Numbered from the stretch's first letter, positions 7,927-15,375 are shown. The stretch is 20,779 nucleotides of DNA from an uncultured Pseudomonadota bacterium (GCA_937996755.1 CALKUS010000148.1:1-20779); one strand, 5' to 3'. Made by a program: numbers and translations. The notes: generated from the sequence alone by a model not told the origin.

Positions 7927-8480
7927 AGGTGCATCGCTCGCGGCTGCCCGGCTGCGCGATCATCGAGCCGGCCGTGTTCGGCGATGCGCGCGGCTTCTTC
8001 TTCGAGGAATGGAACAAGCAGCGGTTCCTCGAAGCGGGGATCGCGTTCGACGTCGTGCAGGCGAACGTGTCGCGCTCGGTGCGCGGCGTGCTGCGCGGCC
8101 TGCATTACCAGTGGCCGAATCCGCAGGGCAAGCTGGTATCCGTGCTGGAAGGCGAGGTGTACGACGTGGCCGTCGACATCCGCCGCGGCTCGCCGACGTA
8201 CGCGCAGTGGCAGGCGTGCGTGCTGAGCGCGGAGAACAAGAAGCACTTCTGGATCCCGGAAGGCTTCGCGCACGGGTTCGTGGTGCTGTCCGAAGTCGCG
8301 ACGTTCAGCTACCTCTGTACCGCGTACTACGACAAGGCGGCCGACGCATCGCTGCGCTGGGACGACGCGCAGCTCGCGATCGACTGGCCGATGCGCGACG
8401 TCACGCTGTCCGACAAGGACGCGAAGGCGCCGTTCCTCGCCGACGTGCCCGTCGAGCGCCTGCCGGTGTACACGCCGTGA
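7923..8480 (+). CDS. rmlC: dTDP-4-dehydrorhamnose 3,5-epimerase
   Basis: Third step of the pathway: inverts C3 and C5 of dTDP-4-dehydro-6-deoxyglucose. It is a 185 aa cupin-fold enzyme of normal length. Visible: GFFFEEWN at the N-terminus, VLRGLHYQ with catalytic base H61, K70 in NPQGKLVSVLEG, FWIPEGFAHGF (109-119), and the YYDK segment (135-138) that carries the catalytic tyrosine region. The start is GTG at 7923, overlapping the rmlA TGA (GTGA). The stop at 8478-8480 likewise overlaps the rmlD GTG. These overlaps suggest equal expression of all three enzymes by translational re-initiation. Confidence 0.96.
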   Translation: MKVHRSRLPGCAIIEPAVFGDARGFFFEEWNKQRFLEAGIAFDVVQANVSRSVRGVLRGLHYQWPNPQGKLVSVLEGEVYDVAVDIRRGSPTYAQWQACVLSAENKKHFWIPEGFAHGFVVLSEVATFSYLCTAYYDKAADASLRWDDAQLAIDWPMRDVTLSDKDAKAPFLADVPVERLPVYTP

Positions 8481-9418
8481 GCACTCTGCTGCTCGGTGCG
8501 GATGGGCAGGTCGGCTTCGAGCTGCATCGCCTGCTGCCCGCCATCGACGAAACCATCGCCACGACGCGCATCGGCGTGCTGCCCGGCGTGGTGCCGTGTC
8601 GCGCGCTCGACCTGGCGGTGCCGGGCGCGGTTGCGGCGCTCATCGCCGAAGTCCGCCCGCGCTGGATCGTGAACGCCGCGGCGTACACGGCGGTCGACCG
8701 CGCCGAGGACGAGCCCGCGCTCGCGCAGCGCGTGAACGGCGACGTGCTCGGAGAGATCGGCAATGCCGCGCGGGCGATCGGCGCCCGCGTGCTGCATTTC
8801 TCCACCGACTACGTGTTCTCGGGCGAGGGCGCGCGCCCGTGGCGCGAGGACGACGCGACGGCGCCGCGCAACGCCTACGGCCGCAGCAAGCTGGCCGGCG
8901 AGCAGGCGCTCGCGGCGTCGGGCTGCCAGCACCTGCTGCTGCGCACCGCCTGGGTGTACGGCGCGCGCGGCCGCAACTTCCTGCGCACGATGCTGAAGCT
9001 CGCGCGCGATCGCGACGAGCTGTCGGTGGTGTCGGACCAGCGCGGCTCTCCCACGAGCTCGTGCGCCATCGCGGCCGGCGCGCTCGCCTGCATGCTGCGC
9101 GCCGATGCGGCCAGCGAGCCGCGCTGGGGCACGTACCACCTGTCGTGCGCGGGCGAAGCGAGCTGGCACGAATTCGCCACCGCGATTTTCGCGGGCGCGG
9201 TGCACGCGAGCCTGTTGCCGAAACAGCCGACGGTGCGGGCGATCCCGAGCACGGCGTTCCCGACGCGCGCCACGCGACCGGCATGGTCCGTGCTGGACAG
9301 CTCGCGGGTCGCGAATGTGTTCGGCGTGCGCCTGCCGCCGTGGCGGGAAGCGCTCGACCTCGTGCTCGGCGAGCTCGCGGAGCAGGAACGCGACTGGGCG
9401 CGCACCGGTTCCCGGTAA
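8477..9418 (+). CDS. rmlD: dTDP-4-dehydrorhamnose reductase
   Basis: Last step: NAD(P)H-dependent reduction to dTDP-L-rhamnose, the activated sugar for LPS or exopolysaccharide. It is a 313 aa short-chain dehydrogenase. Visible: cofactor loop LLLGADGQVGFEL (4-16), NAAAYTAVDRAE (66-77), FSTDYVFSG with T110, and YGRSK with Y134 and K138; DQRGSPTS binds substrate in the family. The start is GTG at 8477, inside the rmlC stop. The C-terminus extends slightly past the last helix (EQERDWARTGSR), which is unremarkable. The TAA at 9416-9418 is also the first part of a possible -10 box for manC. Confidence 0.96.
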   Translation: MSTLLLGADGQVGFELHRLLPAIDETIATTRIGVLPGVVPCRALDLAVPGAVAALIAEVRPRWIVNAAAYTAVDRAEDEPALAQRVNGDVLGEIGNAARAIGARVLHFSTDYVFSGEGARPWREDDATAPRNAYGRSKLAGEQALAASGCQHLLLRTAWVYGARGRNFLRTMLKLARDRDELSVVSDQRGSPTSSCAIAAGALACMLRADAASEPRWGTYHLSCAGEASWHEFATAIFAGAVHASLLPKQPTVRAIPSTAFPTRATRPAWSVLDSSRVANVFGVRLPPWREALDLVLGELAEQERDWARTGSR

Positions 9419-9421
9419 GCT
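9416..9421 (+). promoter_or_regulatory. Possible -10 box giving a leaderless manC transcript
   Basis: TAAGCT ends 6 nt before the ATG at 9428, and there is no Shine-Dalgarno in the 9 bp gap. manC could therefore be read from its own leaderless message as well as from the rml transcript. Supported only by the pattern match. Confidence 0.35.
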
Positions 9422-9427
9422 GGCGCC

Positions 9428-10858
9428 ATGCCTTCGACCCTGATCCCCGTGATCCTCTCCGGCGGCGCCGGCACGCGCCTGTGGCCGGTGTCGCGCCGCG
9501 CGCACCCGAAGCCGTTCATGCGCCTCGCCGACGGCGAGACGCTGCTCGAGAAGACGCTCGCGCGCGCGCTGTCGGTTGCGGCGCCGGATGCGCCCGTGCT
9601 CACCGTGACGAGCCGCGACTACTACTTCGTGACGCGCGACGAATACGCGCGCACGGCGCCGTCCGCGCGCGCGCGGTTGCGCTACCTGCTGGAGCCCTCG
9701 GCGCGCAACACGGCGCCTGCGGTCGTGCTCGCGGCGCTCGCCGCGCGCGACGTCGATCCCGACGCGACGCTGCTCGTGTTGCCGGCCGACCACCTCGTGC
9801 GCGACCAGGCCGCTTTCGCGACCGCCGTCGCGAGCGCGCGCCGGCTCGCGGACGAGGGCATGCTCGTCGTGTTCGGCGTCGTGCCCACGCATCCGGAAAC
9901 CGGCTACGGGTACATCCGCGCGGGTGCTGCGATCGGCGGCGAAGCTTTCGTCGTCGATCGCTTCGTCGAGAAGCCCGATGCGCCGACGGCGCAGGCGTAC
10001 GTCGACAGCGGCGACTACTACTGGAACGCCGGCATGTTCTGCTTCCGCGCGGACGCGCTGCTCGCGGCCGCAGGGCGCACGTGCCCCGACGTGCTCGCCG
10101 CCGCGCTGCGCGTGCACGCGGGCGCGAGCCGCCACGACGACGTCGTCGACTATCCGAAGGACGAGTTCGCCGCGTTGCCGTCGATCTCGATCGACTACGC
10201 GATCATGGAGCGCGCCGACAACCGCGCCGTGGTTCCCGCGCGCTTCGACTGGAGCGACATCGGCTCCTGGCATGCGATCGCGCAGCAGTCGGACGGCGAC
10301 GCGGCGGGCAATCGCGTCGAAGGCGACGCCGTGCTGATCGACGCGCGGGACAACTTCGTGCGCACCGAAGGCCGCACCGTCGCCGCGCTCGGCGTGAGCG
10401 ACCTCACCATCGTCGAGACGCCGGACGTGGTGCTCGTCGCGCATCGCGACCGCGCGCAGGACGTGAAGCGCGTGGTCGACGCGCTGCGCGAGCGCAACCA
10501 CCCGTCCGTCGAGCACCACCAGACCGTGATCCGGCCGTGGGGCAGCTTCACGGTGCTCGAGGACGCACCGGACTGCAAGGTGAAGCGCCTCGTCGTGAAG
10601 CCCGGCCAGGTGCTGTCGCTGCAGTTGCATCATCGTCGCACCGAACACTGGACCGTCGTGCACGGCACCGCGAAGGTGCGCGTCGGCGATCGCGAGTTCC
10701 TGCTCGAGCGCAACCAGAGCACCTACATCCCGATCGAGACCGTGCACCGCCTCGAGAACCCCACCGACGAAGACATCGCGCTGATCGAAGTGCAGTGCGG
10801 CGACTACTTCGGCGAAGACGACATCGAACGGCTGGAGGATCGCTACGGCCGCCGCTGA
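9428..10858 (+). CDS. manC: Mannose-1-phosphate guanylyltransferase / mannose-6-phosphate isomerase
   Basis: Bifunctional type II enzyme (476 aa; called XanB in Xanthomonas, AlgA in Pseudomonas) that isomerises fructose 6-phosphate to mannose 6-phosphate and makes GDP-mannose from mannose 1-phosphate and GTP. The N-terminal half is the nucleotidyltransferase: LSGGAGTRLWP (10-20), PADH (119-122), FVEKP with K182. The C-terminal cupin (about 367-476) is the isomerase: RPWGSF, QVLSLQLHHRRTEHW with zinc ligands about H401/H402, E406, and H440 in ETVHRL. It starts 9 bp after rmlD. The usual phosphomannomutase partner (xanA) does not follow; instead the stop codon sits in the loop of a long hairpin that opens a repeat block. 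It supplies GDP-mannose for polysaccharide synthesis. Confidence 0.96.
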   Translation: MPSTLIPVILSGGAGTRLWPVSRRAHPKPFMRLADGETLLEKTLARALSVAAPDAPVLTVTSRDYYFVTRDEYARTAPSARARLRYLLEPSARNTAPAVVLAALAARDVDPDATLLVLPADHLVRDQAAFATAVASARRLADEGMLVVFGVVPTHPETGYGYIRAGAAIGGEAFVVDRFVEKPDAPTAQAYVDSGDYYWNAGMFCFRADALLAAAGRTCPDVLAAALRVHAGASRHDDVVDYPKDEFAALPSISIDYAIMERADNRAVVPARFDWSDIGSWHAIAQQSDGDAAGNRVEGDAVLIDARDNFVRTEGRTVAALGVSDLTIVETPDVVLVAHRDRAQDVKRVVDALRERNHPSVEHHQTVIRPWGSFTVLEDAPDCKVKRLVVKPGQVLSLQLHHRRTEHWTVVHGTAKVRVGDREFLLERNQSTYIPIETVHRLENPTDEDIALIEVQCGDYFGEDDIERLEDRYGRR

Positions 10859-10878
10859 AAGCGGCGGCCGTAGCGGTC
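10838..10878 (+). terminator. Long hairpin around the manC stop codon
   Basis: Arms at 10841-10856 and 10860-10875 are perfect 16 bp complements (left CGCTACGGCCGCCGCT) around a 3 nt GAA loop. Three further pairs, one of them G-T, extend the stem to 10838-10878. The manC TGA (10856-10858) lies at the tip. No T-tract follows, so it may act as an RNA-stability or Rho-related 3' end rather than a classic intrinsic terminator. Confidence 0.6.
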
Positions 10879-10882
10879 GAGG
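10861..10882 (+). repeat. Direct repeat copy 1
   Basis: Begins GCGGCGGCCGTAGCGG and ends GAGG. It matches 11012-11033 at 19 of 22 positions and lies directly upstream of bulged hairpin A, as copy 2 lies upstream of hairpin B. It overlaps the right arm of the manC hairpin. Confidence 0.6.
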
Positions 10883-10890
10883 CCAGGGAA

Positions 10891-10938
10891 GTTTCGCGCG
10901 AGCCAGCAGTCGCCTTATTGGCGACTGCTGCGCGAAAC
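10891..10938 (+). repeat. Bulged hairpin element A
   Basis: 48 nt. Outer stem GTTTCGCGC with GCGCGAAAC (9 bp), one-sided bulge GAGCC on the 5' arm, inner stem AGCAGTCGCC with GGCGACTGCT (10 bp), loop TTATT. All paired positions are perfect complements. It shares its architecture with elements B and C. Confidence 0.75.
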
Positions 10939-10972
10939 GATGGCCGAGAGTGCGGCCCTACACAGCGAACCA

Positions 10973-10988
10973 GCGCCAGGGATGGCGC
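10973..10988 (-). repeat. Small hairpin related to the CATCCATG family
   Basis: GCGCCA-GGGA-TGGCGC. Read on the minus strand it differs at one base from the hairpin at 15307-15322, so it is probably the same element in the opposite orientation. Confidence 0.45.
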
Positions 10989-11011
10989 CGCCATTCGCCA
11001 GCAACAGCGCG

Positions 11012-11033
11012 GCGGCGGCCATAGCGGCTGAGG
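11012..11033 (+). repeat. Direct repeat copy 2
   Basis: Begins GCGGCGGCCATAGCGG and ends GAGG. It is 19/22 identical to 10861-10882 and stops 2 nt before bulged hairpin B; copy 1 stops 8 nt before hairpin A. Confidence 0.6.
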
Positions 11034-11035
11034 TC

Positions 11036-11084
11036 GATTCGCGCCGGCTGAGCTGCCGCCATCAGGCGGCAGCTGGCGCGAATC
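11036..11084 (+). repeat. Bulged hairpin element B
   Basis: 49 nt. Outer stem GATTCGCGCC with GGCGCGAATC (10 bp), bulge GGCTG on the 5' arm, inner stem AGCTGCCGCC with GGCGGCAGCT (10 bp), loop ATCA. Compared with element A, changes in both stems are compensated on the other arm. Confidence 0.75.
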
Positions 11085-11086
11085 GG

Positions 11087-11106
11087 GTTCGGCATGGATG
11101 CCGAAC
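11087..11106 (-). repeat. CATCCATG-core hairpin 1
   Basis: GTTCGGCAT-GG-ATGCCGAAC, a perfect 9 bp stem with a 2 nt symmetric centre. On the minus strand its core is CATCCATG, shared with 15307-15322 and 15350-15363, while the flanking arms differ and remain paired. Confidence 0.55.
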
Positions 11107-11107
11107 G

Positions 11108-11150
11108 GGCGATCCGCAGGGATGCTGGCGAACACCCTCCGCAGATCGCC
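11108..11150 (+). repeat. Loose stem-loop upstream of the peptidase promoter
   Basis: GGCGATC (11108-11114) pairs with GATCGCC (11144-11150), and AGGG (11118-11121) pairs with CCCT (11135-11138) inside it, leaving unequal internal loops. Much weaker than the neighbouring elements; it could be chance. Confidence 0.3.
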
Positions 11151-11166
11151 ATTCGTGCACATCCGC

Positions 11167-11172
11167 TAAGAT
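11167..11172 (+). promoter_or_regulatory. Candidate -10 box for the first S9 peptidase
   Basis: TAAGAT in GCTAAGATGCGC, the same 8-mer as before rmlB. Transcription from near 11179 would give a leader of about 85 nt before the ATG at 11265. A GGGGA Shine-Dalgarno-like run lies about 6 nt before that ATG. Confidence 0.5.
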
Positions 11173-11264
11173 GCGCCCGCCCGTTCCGTGGGGGAGCGAG
11201 CGCAATCCGTGCCAAGCGCACGCAGGCTCCGGGATGGGGCCTGTTCAAGAGAGTGGGGACCATC

Positions 11265-13328
11265 ATGAAGCGATTGATCCTGGCCAGCGCCCTGCTGGCC
11301 TGCGGCGGTGCATTCGCGGCCGGCGAAGATGCTGCGGTTCCGGCTCCTGCGCCGGTCGACGTTCCGAAGCCCGGCGCGGTCGAGTCGCCCGCTGCGACAC
11401 CGGCGAAGGGCGGCGAAATTCCGCTCGACTCGTTCATCAAGCACGCGCAGTTCGTCGACGCGAAGATCTCGCCGAACGGCGAATACCTCGCGGCGTCCGT
11501 GATGGCGACGGAAGACACCGGCGCGCTGATCGTGCTGAACCTCGCCGACATGAAGATGCTCGGCAACTTCAAGCTGCGCGGCAAGACGTTCGTCAACGCG
11601 TTCGCCTGGGCGAACCCGAAGCGGCTGATCTTCAGCGTCGCCGAGAGCGACGGATCGAAGTCGAATCCGCAGTCCACCGGCGAGATCTACGGCATGGACG
11701 CGAACGGCAAGAACCAGGCGCTGCTGGTCGGCGGTCGCAAGGAAGGTGCGATCGGCATGAACGGCAAGCTCGAGGCCGGCTTCCTCGTCGACGACCTGTG
11801 GGACGACGACAAGTTCGCGCTCGTGCAGTTGTACGGCGTGGGCAACGACGAGGGCGACTACCCGCGCCTCGCGCGCATGAACGTCGACACCGGCAAGACC
11901 TCGCTCGTCGCGCGCGCGCCCGTGCTCAACGCGGAGTTCCTCGTCGACCACGAGCAGCGACCGCGCTTCGCGTGGGGCGAAGGCACGGACACGCGCCAGC
12001 GCGTCTACTACCGCACCGCGAAGGGCGGCGACTGGGAGCTGATCAACGACGAGAACAAGGGCGGGTTGCGCATGCAGCCGCTCGCGTTTTCGCGCGACGG
12101 CAACACCGTCTACCTGCAGGTGACGGAAGCCTCGGGCCCGGACGGGCTTTACGCCTGGGACGTGGCGACGCGCGAGCGCAAGCTGGTCGCGCGCGACGAC
12201 GCGACCGACCCGATGGGCGTCGCGCTCTCGTTCGACGGCAAGGAGCCGTACGCCGTCGTGTTCATGGACGGCAAGCCGCGCCTCGAGACGCTCGCGGCCA
12301 AGTCGCCCGAGCTCGCGCTGCGCAAGGCGCTGTCGGCCAGCTTCCCGGACAGCTGGGTTTCGTTCACGAGCGCGACGCACGACCAGTCGAAGGTCGTGGT
12401 GCGCGTCGCCAGCGACCGCAATCCCGGCGAGTACTACCTGTTCGATCGCAACACGAAGAAGGCGACCTACCTGCTGAGCTCGCGCGAATGGGTGGAGCCC
12501 GAGCGCATGGCGGAGATGAAGCCGATCGAATACACGGCGCGCGACGGCATGGTGATCCACGGCTACCTCACGCTGCCGCCGGGCTCCGACGGCAGGAACC
12601 TGCCGCTGATCCTCAACCCGCACGGCGGCCCGATCGGCCCGTTCGACAGCTGGGCGTACAACTGGGAAGTGCAGCTGTTCGCGAGCCGCGGCTACGCGGT
12701 GCTGCAGGTGAACTACCGCGGCTCGGGCAACTACGGCAATTCGTTCAAGCACGCCGGCTATCGCGAGTGGGGCGGCAAGATGATCGACGACATGACCGAC
12801 GGCGTCGCATGGGTCGTGAAGCAGGGCATCGCCGACAAGGACCGCGTGTGCATCTACGGCGCGAGCTACGGCGGTTACGCCGCGGCGCAGGCGGCGGTGC
12901 GCGAACCCGACCTCTACCAGTGCGCCGTCGGCTACGTCGGCGTGTACGACCTGCCGATGATGTTCACCTACGGCGACATCCCCGATCGCGACAGCGGCAA
13001 GACTTTCCTGTCCGAGGCGATGGGCGGCGGCACCGACGTCCTCGTCGCGAGCTCGCCGTCGCGGCACGCGGCCGAGATCAAGGCGCCGATGTTCCTCATC
13101 GTCGGCAACGACGACGTGCGCGCCCATCCCAAGCACTCGCGCACGATGCGCGACGCGCTCGAGAAGGCGGGCAAGACCGTCGAATGGATGGAAAAGGACT
13201 ACGAGGGCCACGGTTACTTCAAGGAAGAGAACAACCGCGAGCTGTACACGCGGATGCTGGCGTTCTTCGACCGCTACATCGGCGCGGGCGCGAAGGGCGC
13301 AAGCGCCGTCGCCGGCGGCTCGAACTGA
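11265..13328 (+). CDS. Exported S9 family prolyl-oligopeptidase-type peptidase
   Basis: Serine peptidase of the S9 family (687 aa), expected to cleave short peptides (dipeptidyl- or acylaminoacyl-peptidase type) in the periplasm. It starts MKRLILASALLACGG: either a Sec signal peptide cut near AFA-A or, with C13, a marginal lipobox (LLAC). A beta-propeller gating domain (about 55-410) precedes an alpha/beta-hydrolase domain (about 420-675). The triad is S534 in YGASYGGYA, D617 in GNDDVRAHP and H649 in YEGHGYF; the oxyanion region is NPHGGP (451-456). All are intact. The upstream in-frame extension to 11094 is rejected because the signal peptide and Shine-Dalgarno fix 11265. The next gene is a paralogue, sharing phrases such as RQRVYYR, so a tandem duplication is likely. 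Exact specificity cannot be read from sequence. Confidence 0.93.
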   Translation: MKRLILASALLACGGAFAAGEDAAVPAPAPVDVPKPGAVESPAATPAKGGEIPLDSFIKHAQFVDAKISPNGEYLAASVMATEDTGALIVLNLADMKMLGNFKLRGKTFVNAFAWANPKRLIFSVAESDGSKSNPQSTGEIYGMDANGKNQALLVGGRKEGAIGMNGKLEAGFLVDDLWDDDKFALVQLYGVGNDEGDYPRLARMNVDTGKTSLVARAPVLNAEFLVDHEQRPRFAWGEGTDTRQRVYYRTAKGGDWELINDENKGGLRMQPLAFSRDGNTVYLQVTEASGPDGLYAWDVATRERKLVARDDATDPMGVALSFDGKEPYAVVFMDGKPRLETLAAKSPELALRKALSASFPDSWVSFTSATHDQSKVVVRVASDRNPGEYYLFDRNTKKATYLLSSREWVEPERMAEMKPIEYTARDGMVIHGYLTLPPGSDGRNLPLILNPHGGPIGPFDSWAYNWEVQLFASRGYAVLQVNYRGSGNYGNSFKHAGYREWGGKMIDDMTDGVAWVVKQGIADKDRVCIYGASYGGYAAAQAAVREPDLYQCAVGYVGVYDLPMMFTYGDIPDRDSGKTFLSEAMGGGTDVLVASSPSRHAAEIKAPMFLIVGNDDVRAHPKHSRTMRDALEKAGKTVEWMEKDYEGHGYFKEENNRELYTRMLAFFDRYIGAGAKGASAVAGGSN

Positions 13329-13352
13329 GCCGTTTCACTTCGTGCTAACACG

Positions 13353-13376
13353 GCGAGCCCGGCTATCCGGGCTCGC
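13353..13376 (+). terminator. Hairpin between the two S9 peptidase genes
   Basis: GCGAGCCCGG-CTAT-CCGGGCTCGC: a perfect 10 bp stem with a 4 nt loop, 25 nt after the stop codon. The downstream sequence is only mildly T-rich, so termination may be partial and the second peptidase could be co-transcribed. Confidence 0.6.
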
Positions 13377-13428
13377 TGCTGCTCTGCTCGCTGATCTGTC
13401 AGGAGTTGTGGCGTAATCGCGTCGTCTC

Positions 13429-15375
13429 GTGTCGCGCCTCGCCATGCTCCCTGCGCTGTTCCTCTCGCTCGCGTTGCTCGCGGGCAGCTCCGATGGCAAC
13501 TCCGTTCGCGACTACGCGCGCGAGCCGGCGCTCGCGTCCGTGGCGCTGTCGCCGGACGGTGCGTTCGTCGCCGTGCCGGAAAAGCGCGCCGACCGCACGG
13601 TGCTGCTGGTGCGCGACGCCGGGACGCTCGCGCTGCACGCGGTCATCGACGAAGGCGCGAACGCATTCGTCGAACGGTTCTGGTGGTCGAGCCCGCGCCG
13701 CGTGTTCGTGACCACGAGCGAGCACCGCGACGGGCGCGCGCAGCGCAGCCTGCGTCCCGAGCTGCTCGCGTTCGATGCCGACGGCACGCATCGCACGGCG
13801 GGCCGTGGCCTGGTCCTGGACACGCTGCAGGACGACGATCGCGACGTGCTGATGATGGCGTGTGGCGACGACGGCTGCGATTCGGAGCTGCGCCGCGTCG
13901 ATTCCTACGACTTCGCGCGCGGCGACACGGTCGCCGAGCTGCCGTTCCCCGCGACGAGCATCCTCGCCGACCACGCGGGCAACGTGCGCTTCGCATGGGG
14001 CAGCGACGACGACGATCGCCAGCGCGTCTACTACCGCGCCCGCGACGACGACGAGTGGGAGCTCGTCAACGACGAGCGCGATTCCGGCGTGGAATGGCAG
14101 CCGCTGCTGTTCGCGCGCGACGGCCGCTCGGCCTGGATCCGGTCGCAGTTCGTGGACGGTCCGGACGGCGTGCTGGCATTCGACGCGGGCACGCGGAAAT
14201 CGACGCTGGTGTTGCGCCACCCGCACGTCGATCCCGCGCAGTACATCCTGGCTGCTGATGGGCGCGAGCTGGTCGGCGCGTGGTTCGTCGACGGCGCGCC
14301 CGAAGCACGCTTCATCGACGCGCGGGCGCCCGCCGCGCGACTGGCGCTGCGCATTGCCGCGCGACATCCGGGCGAGCTCGCGTACGTGCTCGAATCGGCG
14401 GAGGACGGCAGCCGCGCCGTCGTCGCGGTGTCGGGCGGGGATGCGCCGCCGCGCTTCGAGCTGTACGACCGTGCGAGCGACACGTTGCGGCCGCTCACCG
14501 GCGCGGAGGCGCCGGCGACGACGCGCACGCCGCGGACGGTGCGCTTCGCGGCGCGCGACGGGCTCGCGCTCGATGCGCAACTGCTGTTGCCGGAAGGGGA
14601 GGGGCCGTATCCGCTCGTGCTGAATCCGCACGGCGGTCCGTACGGGACGAGCGATGCCTGGGGTTGGGACGGCTTTGCGCAACTGCTCGCCGCGCGCGGC
14701 TACGCGGTGATGAAGGTGGGGTTCCGCGGCTCGAGCGGGCGGGGGCGCGCGTTCGAGCAGGCGGGGATGCGCGAGTGGGGTGCGCGCATGCAGGACGACC
14801 TCGCGGACGCGGTGCACTGGGCGGTCGGGGCAGGCATCGCGGACGCGGGGCGCGTCTGCATCGCGGGCGCGAGCTACGGGGGCTACGCCGCGCTCATGGG
14901 GGCGGCGCGCGACGCGGGCTTGTACGCATGCGCGGTCGGGGAGGCCGGCGTGTACGACCTCGCGCTCATGCATCGCGCCGGCGACATCCGCGACAGCGAG
15001 TACGGACGCAACTACCTCGAGCGCGCGATCGGCAGCGATCCGGCCGAGCTGCGCGCGCGCTCGCCCGTCGCGCAGGCGTCGCGGATCACGGTGCCCGTGC
15101 TGCTCGGCTGGGGCGACCGCGACGAGCGTGTCGCGCCCGCGCACAGCCGCGCGATGCGCGACGCGCTGCGCCGTGCCGGCAATGCGCCGCGCACGTTCCA
15201 TCGCCGCAACGAGGGGCACGGTTTCTTCGACGAGAGGAACCGCGCGGCGTGGTACGCCGAAGTCGTCGAGTTCCTCGACGAAACGATTGGGCCGAAGCAG
15301 GCGGCTGCGCCATCCATGGCGCTTCTCGGCGCTGCATGGCCGCCCCATCGGACATCCATGTCCTCAGCGAAGTGA
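13429..15375 (+). CDS. Second exported S9 family peptidase (paralogue)
   Basis: 648 aa, same fold and likely role as the preceding gene. It starts at GTG 13429 (ATG at 13444, five codons on, is an alternative) and has a hydrophobic signal sequence ending near LLAGSS without a lipobox cysteine. Propeller about 25-365; hydrolase about 370-622 with triad S482 in AGASYGGYA, D565 in GDRDERVAP and H597 in NEGHGFF; NPHGGP at 399-404. Shared segments with its neighbour include RQRVYYR, EWELVNDE/DWELINDE and the hydrolase core. The 3' third uses many GGG glycine codons, unlike the neighbour. The last 25 or so residues after DETIGPK are encoded by palindromic repeats and are not expected in the family, so the gene seems to have been extended into repeat DNA. 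No good Shine-Dalgarno is seen. Confidence 0.92.
   Translation: MSRLAMLPALFLSLALLAGSSDGNSVRDYAREPALASVALSPDGAFVAVPEKRADRTVLLVRDAGTLALHAVIDEGANAFVERFWWSSPRRVFVTTSEHRDGRAQRSLRPELLAFDADGTHRTAGRGLVLDTLQDDDRDVLMMACGDDGCDSELRRVDSYDFARGDTVAELPFPATSILADHAGNVRFAWGSDDDDRQRVYYRARDDDEWELVNDERDSGVEWQPLLFARDGRSAWIRSQFVDGPDGVLAFDAGTRKSTLVLRHPHVDPAQYILAADGRELVGAWFVDGAPEARFIDARAPAARLALRIAARHPGELAYVLESAEDGSRAVVAVSGGDAPPRFELYDRASDTLRPLTGAEAPATTRTPRTVRFAARDGLALDAQLLLPEGEGPYPLVLNPHGGPYGTSDAWGWDGFAQLLAARGYAVMKVGFRGSSGRGRAFEQAGMREWGARMQDDLADAVHWAVGAGIADAGRVCIAGASYGGYAALMGAARDAGLYACAVGEAGVYDLALMHRAGDIRDSEYGRNYLERAIGSDPAELRARSPVAQASRITVPVLLGWGDRDERVAPAHSRAMRDALRRAGNAPRTFHRRNEGHGFFDERNRAAWYAEVVEFLDETIGPKQAAAPSMALLGAAWPPHRTSMSSAK
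15307..15322 (+). repeat. CATCCATG-core hairpin 2 inside a coding tail
   Basis: GCGCCAT-CC-ATGGCGC, 7 bp stem. It lies within the last codons of the second S9 peptidase and encodes part of its atypical tail. Confidence 0.5.
15350..15363 (+). repeat. CATCCATG-core hairpin 3 inside a coding tail
   Basis: GGACAT-CC-ATGTCC, 6 bp stem with the same 8 nt core as 15307-15322 but different outer pairs. It ends 5 nt before bulged hairpin C. Confidence 0.45.

Larger units (their letters stand above)
10859..11264. other. Repeat-rich non-coding block between manC and the first S9 peptidase
   Basis: About 400 bp with no credible gene. It holds, in order, the right arm of the manC hairpin, a 22 bp direct repeat (10861-10882), bulged hairpin A (10891-10938), a small hairpin (10973-10988), the second direct-repeat copy (11012-11033), bulged hairpin B (11036-11084), a CATGGATG-core hairpin (11087-11106), a loose stem-loop (11108-11150) and the promoter of the peptidase gene. 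The spacing suggests two diverged copies of a composite unit. No transposase or recombinase is present. Confidence 0.7.

Noticed and set aside
10891..11084. Integron attC sites or CRISPR repeats as an explanation for the bulged hairpins
   Set aside because: No conserved attC core at the ends, no integrase or cassette layout, no regular spacers and no cas genes.
10859..11264. Riboswitch or small RNA gene in the repeat block
   Set aside because: The hairpins are better explained as repeats; no known aptamer core was recognised, and no independent promoter-terminator pair is visible.
11166..13211. Long minus-strand frame (681 codons) antisense to the first S9 peptidase, and similar ones at 8327-10747 and 13399-15348
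   Set aside because: Typical antisense shadows of high-G+C genes: Arg, Ala, His and Val dominated, no motifs; the plus-strand proteins have intact catalytic residues.
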